Source of the DNA: Gluconobacter frateurii
GTDB lineage: Bacteria > Pseudomonadota > Alphaproteobacteria > Acetobacterales > Acetobacteraceae
DNA length: 64,000 bases
Reading direction: 5' to 3'
Assembly (NCBI RefSeq): GCF_002723955.1
Contig: NZ_BEWN01000003.1
Location: forward strand, 372,001-436,000
Below, in pieces: positions 9,242 to 17,365 of the stretch. The first letter of the stretch is position 1. Each line of letters begins with the position of its first letter. The position numbers and the translations under genes are program-made. The notes under the pieces were generated by a model. That model worked only from the letters and a program-made list of their open reading frames with translations. It searched no databases and was not told the origin of the DNA.

Positions 9242-9767
9242 GTATATGAAATATTTGTTTACCATTACCCCAATATGTATTCATTACGCTTAATAAATAA
9301 ACGTCAAATTTAAATTAAAAGTACCGTCAATATGTCGTTAAACTTAAATACTTATTTGATAAAAACTTTTAAAAAAGTAGACCACCTCCATTTATCAAGA
9401 AATTAATCTTGCTTAATCATAAATTCCATAGCGATTTATCTATATTTTTTGTTTTTTTATTATTTATTAAATAACAAAAATTACTGATATAGATGGTGAA
9501 TAAATTTTATAATATGTTATATTATTAATTATCGCTGAACTTTAATTTTTCAAAAATTTTATCAGGGCCAAAAAACTACCCCCACTTTCTCAAAACATCA
9601 CAGCTTTCCGTTAAAATTTGGGGGGGGAATTTTAGGCAATTCCTTACAAGAATAGGACTTTCTGATTGCCTACATATACAAATTAGGGGTGCTTTCTGCG
9701 TCATTCATTCGTTTTTTGAAGAAAGCATAAGTTATACGCTCTATTGATCTACAAGAAAAAACTCCCT
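9242..9767. other. Gene-free low-GC stretch upstream of the Hint-domain gene
   Basis: About 525 bp with very high A+T and many short A and T runs, in sharp contrast to the flanking genes. No coding frame was supported. It contains a G8 tract at 9620-9627 next to A/T runs and a short inverted repeat, CAAGA-aattaa-TCTTG. It may be a silencer-type regulatory region or a scar of horizontal transfer. Confidence 0.6.
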
Positions 9768-10379
9768 TTATGGTCCTCCCATCAGGGCAACCAGAGTGAA
9801 ATCAAGAATTTTCGCGAGATGAGCACGATAGTCCGCAATCGTCAGCTCGACTGATGGGTCTTTTATAACGTCCGCTGCGAGGTATGTCGGGAGGGACGTC
9901 ATACCCAGAAATTGATTGGCCTTGTGAAACGGAAAATAGACAGCATCAATTCCTTTGCCTTCGAAAAACTGGTCTGCATCCACGAAAGCTTCTTGAGGCG
10001 CATTCCATGTGAGAGACAACATATGGTGTTTCCTCTGCAGCAAACCTCCGGAACCATATTTTCTCTCCGGATGAGAACGGCTTCGGCCATCGCTCGTATA
10101 AAGTAGACCATGGCCGGCTGTAAAAACCTCGTCGATATACTTTTTGACAGTCCACGGAATTCCCATCCACCAACCTGGCATCTGGTATACAACCAGATCA
10201 GCCCAAAGAAAATTCTCGACCTCTACCTGGATATCGTAGCCGGCATCAATTTTGGTCTGACGGATCACGAACCCCGCCTTTCCTAAAGTTTCGCATGCCG
10301 TTTTGTGCAGCGTGTCGTTCAATCGACCAAGGGAATGAGCAAAAGCTTTCCCGCCATTCAGAAGAAGAATATTTTTCAT
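9768..10379 (-). CDS. mdaB: NAD(P)H:quinone oxidoreductase, MdaB type
   Basis: A 203-residue flavodoxin-fold reductase very close in pattern to E. coli MdaB, which reduces quinones by two electrons with NADPH and FAD and protects against redox-cycling compounds in the cytoplasm. Seen directly: N-terminal NILLLNGGKAFAHS, the stretches FLWADLVVYQMPGWWMG and PWTVKKYIDEVFTAGHG, then KYGSGGLLQ, MLSLTWNAP and FPFHKANQFLGM. The length fits the family. It is a monocistron divergent from the two-component/efflux operon, with a 437-bp gap between them. Both genes fit a toxic-compound response, but no shared operator was proven. Confidence 0.93.
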   Translation of the reverse strand: MKNILLLNGGKAFAHSLGRLNDTLHKTACETLGKAGFVIRQTKIDAGYDIQVEVENFLWADLVVYQMPGWWMGIPWTVKKYIDEVFTAGHGLLYTSDGRSRSHPERKYGSGGLLQRKHHMLSLTWNAPQEAFVDADQFFEGKGIDAVYFPFHKANQFLGMTSLPTYLAADVIKDPSVELTIADYRAHLAKILDFTLVALMGGP

Positions 10380-10816
10380 CGGATACGTACTCCTGACTGT
10401 TGCGAATTTCCAAAAACTTTACACTGCGTAGACTGAGATATTTCCCCGGTGAAGCCAGTTCAACACTCGCCCACTCAGATTGACTGCTCTCAGGATGCAG
10501 GCCTACGCGTCACAGAGACATATGGACAAAAAGAGGCGGTACGTTTCCGATGTTTGCTGTCCTGCTGCAGGCGTCGGTCACGTTCACAAAATATACAGGT
10601 GAAATATCCGCACAATGGAATAGATTAAATATAAATATCTTAATGTAATAAAATATTACTGATACCATAAGAAAAACTGAAAACTTATTTATAAATTTTC
10701 AGTTTTGAAAATAATCAAGGGAAAATGATATTTTTCCATGAAATCAGGATCAATCGGATTATCATGCATTTTTCCCACCAGTAGAGTCCTGTTTAGAAAA
10801 GAGCTTTGGGTGTACG
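10380..10816. other. Divergent promoter region with an AT-rich hairpin
   Basis: A 437-bp gap between mdaB and the response-regulator gene; no gene was seen. The right part (about 10610-10740) is A+T rich and carries an 11-bp perfect inverted repeat, AAAACTGAAAA (10673-10683) and TTTTCAGTTTT (10696-10706), with a 12-base spacer. This could be a regulator site or a hairpin about 110 bp before the regulator gene. It probably holds promoters for both directions. Confidence 0.5.
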
Positions 10817-11563
10817 TTGAATTTGACTACGCATGATAACCTAGCAGCACCCGACATGGGCAGCCGCATCCTTGTGATTGAAGATGATCAAGACATTCGA
10901 CAGCTGTTGACGCGATTTCTTTGTCTCAAGGGGTATTCGGTAAGCGTTGCGATCAACAAGGCAGAACTGCAAAAGCAGCTTCACTCCGTTTCAATAGATC
11001 TGGTGCTTCTTGACATTACCCTTCCCGAGGAAAGCGGTTACGAGCTTTTTGAATTCCTGCGGCAAACAACTGCACTCCCTGTGATCATGGTCACGGCTTT
11101 GGCGGAGACACGAGACCGGATCGCTGGCCTGGATCTGGGAGCTGATGACTATATCGGCAAACCGTTCGATCTGGCTGAACTCGAGGCACGTATTCGTGCC
11201 GTTCTCAGGCGATCCGAACGTCCTGTTCTCTCCAGTTCAGCACTCGGAGAACATCTTTTTGGGCCCTGGAAATTCATTCCTGCAAAACGCGCCCTGTACG
11301 GAAAATCGGGCATTCGCGTTACGCTTAGCAGCTCTGAAACGGATTTGATGCTCACTCTTTGCCAGCACCCCAATGTCCTTTTGACACGTCTCCAGATTAT
11401 TGAATTGATTTATGATGCCAAGGACGCAGTGGAAGAAAGAACGATTGACCTTCTGATAAGCCGCCTGCGCCGAAAACTGGCCGAAGGTGGACGCCAACTG
11501 GAGTTAATACGCACCATACGTGGTGATGGATATATCTTTGATCTTAAAGGTATTTCCTCATGA
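10817..11563 (+). CDS. OmpR-family response regulator
   Basis: A 248-residue DNA-binding response regulator. The receiver domain (about 17-130) shows the acidic pair in VIEDDQD, the phospho-acceptor Asp in LVLLDITLPEESG, the switch Thr in MVTAL and the Lys in GADDYIGKPFD. The C-terminal winged helix ends IRTIRGDGYIF. Translation appears to begin at a TTG (10817); the in-frame ATG at 10856 is an alternative that would keep the whole receiver domain. Neither has a strong Shine-Dalgarno. The stop overlaps the ATG of the kinase gene (ATGA), so the two are translationally coupled. By position it should control the MdtABC-like efflux operon downstream, as BaeR does for mdtABC in enteric bacteria; this is an inference. 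Confidence 0.93.
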   Translation: MNLTTHDNLAAPDMGSRILVIEDDQDIRQLLTRFLCLKGYSVSVAINKAELQKQLHSVSIDLVLLDITLPEESGYELFEFLRQTTALPVIMVTALAETRDRIAGLDLGADDYIGKPFDLAELEARIRAVLRRSERPVLSSSALGEHLFGPWKFIPAKRALYGKSGIRVTLSSSETDLMLTLCQHPNVLLTRLQIIELIYDAKDAVEERTIDLLISRLRRKLAEGGRQLELIRTIRGDGYIFDLKGISS

Positions 11564-12990
11564 ATGTCGTTTCCTTTTTTTTGCATCCTAACCGGATCCT
11601 GCCAAAAACGATTTATGGGCAGATGGTCGCAATTCTGATCTCCAGTCTTCTGGTGACGCTTTTGCTAATTACCTTTCTTTTAAGCGCGTTACGTCCCGCA
11701 ATTCCTCCGCTTCCCGAAGGACCATGGCCAAGCGCCCTCGCGATAGAAACTGGTATCCGTGCTATCCGCGCTGTTCCGGTTTCTGAAAGAGCAACGATGT
11801 CACGGGGATTCTCGACACCGGATTTGCGCTTCCAGGTCAATGCTGCATTTCCTTGCGTGCCGCGCACCATGGATCATGAAGCCGAACTGCTGCGTCGCAT
11901 TCTTCAGTCCCACCTACCCGAGGATAAGGAAACTCTTCAGGTCTTTAATTGCGAAAAGTATGAGGGAGCAGAAAAAACAACCAACGTTTTCCTCCCGCGT
12001 GACGGCATTCATCTCTCCATACGTTCTGGCATCAATTTTCAGTTGGCCCAGATCATGCATATGACGCTACCGATCACGGTACCTTTCATTTCCCTTCTGG
12101 TCATGACGGGTGCGCTCTCCATCTGGAGTATCTGGCGCGTTAATCGTCCTCTGTCGACGCTCGCGTCCTATGCAGAAACACTGGGATACGACACCGCGTC
12201 CTCTCCTATCAAAGAGCAGGGACCGAGAGAGGTCCGACACGTTATTCGTGCTTTCAATCGTATGCAGACACGGATCAGCGCCGCCGCATCAGAACGTACC
12301 CGGATGCTGATGTCAGTCAGTCATGATCTGCGCACGCCACTAACCCGCCTGTCCATGCGTGTCGAAATGGGTGGGGAAGATGCTGCCCCCGAGGCGATGC
12401 GCCACGACCTCAATTTGATGAAGCAAATGCTCAACGGCGCCTTGTCTTTCCTGAAAGGACAGCGTGAAGCAGAGATGTTCGAAGCTGTGGAGCTTGGCTC
12501 CCTTATTGAAAGTCTGTGTGAAGAATTTTCAGCAGTTGGCAGGGACGTACAGTATCAGGGAGCAGTTCGGCTTCCGTGTTACTGCCAGCCAGTCTCCATC
12601 GCACGGGCCGTCAGCAATCTTATTGAGAACGGCTTGAAATACGGTGAACAGGCAAAGGTTGATGCCTGGGCTAACGACGGTCAGATCTTCATTGAGGTGC
12701 AAGATCGCGGACCTGGAATTCCTGAAACGATGCGACAGGCCATGCTCCAACCTTTTGCACGCATGGATCAGGCCAGGAGCTCTGACGGCAGTCTCGGATT
12801 AGGACTGTCCATTGTTTATGACGTTGTCGCACGTCATCACGGTACGATCGAATTTCGGGATGCTGCTCCCTCCTCCGGTCTTATTGTCAGGCTTGTTTTA
12901 CCTGAACGCCTGAAAGCAAATTCACCAGCCAACCGTTCGAAACCAGTCTTTTCTTCCCATTCGTCCCGGTCTTCTACCCCTCAGTTATAA
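11560..12990 (+). CDS. Sensor histidine kinase, EnvZ-like
   Basis: A 476-residue inner-membrane kinase, partner of the preceding regulator. It has a membrane segment near 20-45, a periplasmic sensor domain of about 120 residues, a second membrane segment near 165-190 and a HAMP linker. The phospho-acceptor box is SVSHDLRTPLTRLSMR. The ATPase domain carries the N box (SNLIENGLKYG), the G1 box (VQDRGPGIPE) and the G2 box (GLGLSIV). The periplasmic domain has two Cys and no recognised fold, so the signal is unknown. The start overlaps the regulator stop by 4 bases. Only 20 bp separate it from the adaptor gene, so the regulatory pair and the pump are probably one transcript. Confidence 0.93.
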   Translation: MNVVSFFLHPNRILPKTIYGQMVAILISSLLVTLLLITFLLSALRPAIPPLPEGPWPSALAIETGIRAIRAVPVSERATMSRGFSTPDLRFQVNAAFPCVPRTMDHEAELLRRILQSHLPEDKETLQVFNCEKYEGAEKTTNVFLPRDGIHLSIRSGINFQLAQIMHMTLPITVPFISLLVMTGALSIWSIWRVNRPLSTLASYAETLGYDTASSPIKEQGPREVRHVIRAFNRMQTRISAAASERTRMLMSVSHDLRTPLTRLSMRVEMGGEDAAPEAMRHDLNLMKQMLNGALSFLKGQREAEMFEAVELGSLIESLCEEFSAVGRDVQYQGAVRLPCYCQPVSIARAVSNLIENGLKYGEQAKVDAWANDGQIFIEVQDRGPGIPETMRQAMLQPFARMDQARSSDGSLGLGLSIVYDVVARHHGTIEFRDAAPSSGLIVRLVLPERLKANSPANRSKPVFSSHSSRSSTPQL

Positions 12991-13010
12991 TCTCGTGGAG
13001 CCTGTCTGGC

Positions 13011-14210
13011 ATGTCCAAACCGAATTCTTCATTCCACTCTGTTCTCCGCTCACCTCGGATAATCCGTCAGGTCGTAATGACAGGTGTCTTCGGGATTGGA
13101 GTTCTTGCGGCGACCACCAGCCTAACCTCATTGGGCGCCCGCGCTGCGGGAGCGAACCCAGCGCAGGGTGGTCAGCCCGTTGGCGTGGAAACGGTCAGTA
13201 AAGGAGATATGCCTTATATCCTGAGCGAACTGGGGACAGTGGTACCTATTGCCACCGTCACGGTTCAATCCCGCGTCGATGGCTATCTTACACAGGTTCT
13301 CTTCACGGAAGGTCAGGAAGTCAAAGAAGGCGATTTGCTCGCGGTCATCGATCCACGGCCTTATGAGGCGCAGCTCAAGCAGTATGAGGGGCAACTTGCT
13401 GCTGACACCGCTCAGCTTGAAGAAGCAAAGATCGACGATGCGCGCTATCAGAAACTGCTCAAACACGACAGCGTGGATGCCCAGACAGCACTGGACCAAC
13501 ATTACAAGGTTCAGCAGTTGACCGGGACAGTCAAATACGACCAGGGCCTTGTCGATACTTACAGGCTCGATATTGAGTATTGCCATATCAAGGCACCTGT
13601 CAGTGGGCGCATCGGCATCCGTGCCGTGGACAAAGGCAATTATTTTGTCGCTGGTCAGACAGATGGTCTGGCGACACTGACACAGATGAAGCCCATCTCA
13701 GTCATTTTCACCGTCCCTCAGGACAAGCTCGGGCTCATCTGGAAGCGGCTTCGTCAGGTCAAGGAACTTCCCGTTGAAGCCTGGGATAGTGCTGATAGTG
13801 CCAAACTGACAACAGGCAAGGTCAGTAGTCTGGATAGTGAAATAGACACATCCACAGGAACGGTCCGTCTACGTGCGATTTTCGACAATCCTGATGAAGA
13901 CCTGTTCCCCAATCAGTTCGTCAATGCTCACCTCATGGTAGATACGGAACAGGGTGTTCTTCTGGCTCCGACCAGTGCGCTTCAAACGGGTCCAAACGGC
14001 ACGTTTGTGTACGTCGTGCAGAGCAATAACACTGTGTCCGCCAAGACTGTGAAAACGGGCATCAGTCAGGGAAGCACGGTCGTTATCACATCAGGTATCA
14101 ATGCCGGTGACCGCGTCGTCACGTCTGGCGTCGACAGACTTCATGACGGTGCAAAAGTCACCGTCCCCGACAGCACTTCTGCTGGCACTACGGACAAGGC
14201 GGCGAAATGA
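13011..14210 (+). CDS. RND efflux adaptor (membrane fusion protein), MdtA-like
   Basis: A 399-residue periplasmic adaptor linking the inner-membrane RND pump to the outer-membrane channel. It has an N-terminal signal/anchor segment (about 22-45), a biotinyl-lipoyl-like half motif VQSRVDGYLTQVLFTEGQEV, an alpha-helical hairpin rich in Gln/Glu (about 105-165), then the second lipoyl half (IKAPVSGRIGIRAVDKGNYF) and beta-barrel domains. Length and order match MdtA/AcrA proteins. The stop overlaps the first pump gene by 4 bases. Confidence 0.93.
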   Translation: MSKPNSSFHSVLRSPRIIRQVVMTGVFGIGVLAATTSLTSLGARAAGANPAQGGQPVGVETVSKGDMPYILSELGTVVPIATVTVQSRVDGYLTQVLFTEGQEVKEGDLLAVIDPRPYEAQLKQYEGQLAADTAQLEEAKIDDARYQKLLKHDSVDAQTALDQHYKVQQLTGTVKYDQGLVDTYRLDIEYCHIKAPVSGRIGIRAVDKGNYFVAGQTDGLATLTQMKPISVIFTVPQDKLGLIWKRLRQVKELPVEAWDSADSAKLTTGKVSSLDSEIDTSTGTVRLRAIFDNPDEDLFPNQFVNAHLMVDTEQGVLLAPTSALQTGPNGTFVYVVQSNNTVSAKTVKTGISQGSTVVITSGINAGDRVVTSGVDRLHDGAKVTVPDSTSAGTTDKAAK

Positions 14211-17200
14211 ACCCCTCACGCCTTTTTATCCAGCGGCCGGTCGCCACTACGCTTCTGATGTTCGCCCTGCTTCTCGCAGGAATGATCGGCTATCGCTTTC
14301 TGCCGATTTCAGCCCTTCCGGAAGTTGACTATCCGACAATTGTCGTCAGAACATTCTACCCTGGCGCCAGTTCGGACGTCATGATGACGTCGGTTACCGC
14401 TCCACTGGAAGACCAGATGGGTGAGATGGCAGGACTGGATCAGATGACGTCTCAGTCGTCTGCCGGGGCGTCTGTCATCACATTGCGTTTTGCCCTGACA
14501 ACGTCTCTCGATGTTGCGGAGCAGGAAGTTCAGGAAGCCATCAACGCTGCTAATTCGCTCCTGCCTTCTGCGCTTCCCGCTCCTCCGATCTATTCCAAGG
14601 TCAACCCTGCGGACACACCGGTCCTCATCCTTGGTGTCACGTCCGATACGCTTCCGTTGACGGAAGTTGAGGATTACGTCGCCACACGTCTCCAGCAGAA
14701 AATCAGCGAAATTTCCGGGGTAGGTGAAGTTTCACTCTCAGGCGGAAACAAGAAGGCCTACCGCGTTCAGGTCAACGTCCAGAAAGCGACCTCCTATGGG
14801 CTGGATATGGACACCCTGCGGACGACAATCGGCAACGTGAATGTCAACTCTCCAACCGGTAGCTTCAACGGCACCGAACAGGCCCGTACGATCCGGCTGA
14901 ACAGTCAGATCTCCAGTACCGAGCAGCTCATGAATCAGGTGGTCGGCTGGTCAAGCACGACTAAAGGACCTGTGCGACTGAAGAATATCGCAACCGTTGT
15001 GGAGGCTCCTGAAGACACACAACTGGCAGGCTGGGCCAATACGACGCCCGCGATCATTCTTAACATCCGTCGCCAGCCATCGGCCAACATCCTCAGCACC
15101 GTCAACGCCATCAAGACCGCCCTGCCCCGCCTTGAACAGGATATGCCCGCAGGCATTCACATCACAGCACTGACAGACCGAACCACCACCATCCGGGCTT
15201 CTGTCTCCGATGTGGAGTTTGAACTGACACTTGCTCTGGTGCTGGTCGTGGCCGTGATCTTTGTATTCCTCCATGATCCAGCGGCTACGATGGTTCCTGC
15301 CCTGTCTGTGCCCTTGTCCATTGTCGGTACTCTGGCGGTCATGCAGTTGATGGGCTTCTCCCTCGATAACCTGTCCCTGATGTCACTGACCATCGCAACG
15401 GGCTTCGTTGTGGACGATGCGATCGTCATGATCGAAAATATCGCCCGCTACATCGAAATGGGGAAAGACCGTATGACAGCGGCCCTGGAAGGGGCTGGAG
15501 AAATCGGCTTCACCATTATCTCGCTGACGGTATCGCTTATTGCAGTGCTAATTCCGCTGCTCTTCATGAGCGACGTGATTGGCCGCCTGTTTTACGAATT
15601 CGCGGTCACGCTGGCCGTAACGATTATCATCTCTGCCATCGTGTCCCTGACGCTGGTGCCCATGATGTGTGCGCGCGTTCTGAAAGATGAGGCACACCAG
15701 ACCACCAAACCGAAATGGGCTCTTAAAGCCGATCAACTCATTAATGGCCTGATCTCCGCCTATGACCGCGGCCTGATCCATATCCTGCGTCACCAGACGG
15801 CGACCCTGTTGTTCTTTGTCTTCACGGTAGCGCTAACCGGCGTCCTGGTAGTCGTTATTCCGAAAGGACTGTTTCCCAATCAGGATACAGGCGTGATTCA
15901 GGGCGTTTCCGTCATGGATTCATCGATTTCCTTTGATGCGATGAAAACCCTTCAGCAGCGCCTTGGAACAGCTATCCTCAAGGACCCTGATGTCGCCAGT
16001 CTGTCATCCTATATCGGCGTGGATGGTGACAATACGACGCTGAACCGGGGGCGCTTCCAAATTACGCTTCGCGATCATGACAAGCGCAGTCTTTCGGCCA
16101 GCAAGATTTCCGCCCGCATCCTGAACGAAGTCCGCGATATTCCCGGCACGCAGCTTTATCTGCAACCTGTTCAGGATCTGACGCTCAACACGAATGTTTC
16201 CGCCACGCAGTACCAGTTCCTGATTGAGGATTCCGATAGTAGCCGCCTCAGCACCTGGTCGGACCGCCTCGTGGCCGAGATGCAGAAATCCCCTGCGCTG
16301 GCGGATGTTACATCAGACCTTCAGGCGCAAGGCCTTGCCGAGGATGTGACACTCGACCGTGCAACAGGTGCCCGGTTCTCCATCACGCCGCAAACGATCG
16401 ATAATCTGCTGTATGACTCATTCGGACAACGCCAGATTTCCACAATCTACACGCAGTCCAACCAGTATCGGGTCATTCTGGAAGCATCTCCGGGATTACA
16501 GAATACTCCGGACTCTCTCGACAAACTGTATATGGCGGGAAGTGCCAGCACGGGGACCATAGATTCCGGTCCAACCCGTACGCCAACATCCGGACTGGTC
16601 CCCCTGACGGCCGTCACGAAAATGACGGCGTCCACCGCGCCACTTCTGATCACTCATGTGGCCCAGTTTCCCGCAACCACCGTCTCTTTTAACGTCGCTC
16701 CCGGCTATTCGCTTGGAGCCGCCACTTCAGCCATCGACGCGGCACGCGCAAAGCTGAAAATGCCTGATACCGTTCAGACATCTTTCATCGGCACAGCCGC
16801 CGTTTTTGAAAATAGCATGGGCAATGAGGCATGGCTGGTCGTTGCGGCCCTTGTCGCGGTCTATATCGTTTTGGGGGTGCTCTATGAGAGCTTTATTCAT
16901 CCCCTCACCATTCTTTCCACCCTGCCTTCTGCCGCTATCGGCGCCCTGCTGATCCTTTGGATCACGGGAAGCGGACTGGATGTAATGGGCGTTATCGGCA
17001 TCGTTCTGCTGATCGGCATCGTCAAGAAAAATGCCATCATGATGATCGACTTCGCTCTTGAAGCCGAGCGCGAGGAAGGACTTTCTCCCGTAGAATCCAT
17101 TACGAAGGCAGCCCATCTGCGCTTCAGGCCAATCCTCATGACAACCCTTGCCGCCATGCTGGGTGCGGTGCCTATGGTGATTGGCAGCGGCGTAGGGTCT

Positions 17201-17365
17201 GAGCTTCGTCGTCCGCTTGGTTATGCGATCGTGGGTGGCCTGATGGTCAGCCAGCTTCTCACACTCTTCACCACCCCGGTCATCTATCTCTTTATGGAGC
17301 GTATAAGGCTTCGGGTGTCACGCCTGCGTCAGCATAGGGCATCATCGACACAGGGAGCCTCCTGA
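14207..17365 (+). CDS. RND multidrug efflux pump subunit, MdtB-like
   Basis: A 1,052-residue inner-membrane proton/drug antiporter of the HAE1 class, first of two tandem pump genes as in mdtB-mdtC, which form a hetero-oligomer. Seen: N-terminal membrane segment RPVATTLLMFALLLAGMIGY, the proton-relay pair in ATGFVVDDAIVMIENI (TM4), twelve hydrophobic segments in two halves and the C-terminal block LLIGIVKKNAIMMIDFALEA. The Asp-Asp pair is intact, so the subunit should be active. The gene overlaps the adaptor by 4 bases and shares one base with the next pump gene. Substrates are not predictable. Confidence 0.95.
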   Translation: MNPSRLFIQRPVATTLLMFALLLAGMIGYRFLPISALPEVDYPTIVVRTFYPGASSDVMMTSVTAPLEDQMGEMAGLDQMTSQSSAGASVITLRFALTTSLDVAEQEVQEAINAANSLLPSALPAPPIYSKVNPADTPVLILGVTSDTLPLTEVEDYVATRLQQKISEISGVGEVSLSGGNKKAYRVQVNVQKATSYGLDMDTLRTTIGNVNVNSPTGSFNGTEQARTIRLNSQISSTEQLMNQVVGWSSTTKGPVRLKNIATVVEAPEDTQLAGWANTTPAIILNIRRQPSANILSTVNAIKTALPRLEQDMPAGIHITALTDRTTTIRASVSDVEFELTLALVLVVAVIFVFLHDPAATMVPALSVPLSIVGTLAVMQLMGFSLDNLSLMSLTIATGFVVDDAIVMIENIARYIEMGKDRMTAALEGAGEIGFTIISLTVSLIAVLIPLLFMSDVIGRLFYEFAVTLAVTIIISAIVSLTLVPMMCARVLKDEAHQTTKPKWALKADQLINGLISAYDRGLIHILRHQTATLLFFVFTVALTGVLVVVIPKGLFPNQDTGVIQGVSVMDSSISFDAMKTLQQRLGTAILKDPDVASLSSYIGVDGDNTTLNRGRFQITLRDHDKRSLSASKISARILNEVRDIPGTQLYLQPVQDLTLNTNVSATQYQFLIEDSDSSRLSTWSDRLVAEMQKSPALADVTSDLQAQGLAEDVTLDRATGARFSITPQTIDNLLYDSFGQRQISTIYTQSNQYRVILEASPGLQNTPDSLDKLYMAGSASTGTIDSGPTRTPTSGLVPLTAVTKMTASTAPLLITHVAQFPATTVSFNVAPGYSLGAATSAIDAARAKLKMPDTVQTSFIGTAAVFENSMGNEAWLVVAALVAVYIVLGVLYESFIHPLTILSTLPSAAIGALLILWITGSGLDVMGVIGIVLLIGIVKKNAIMMIDFALEAEREEGLSPVESITKAAHLRFRPILMTTLAAMLGAVPMVIGSGVGSELRRPLGYAIVGGLMVSQLLTLFTTPVIYLFMERIRLRVSRLRQHRASSTQGAS

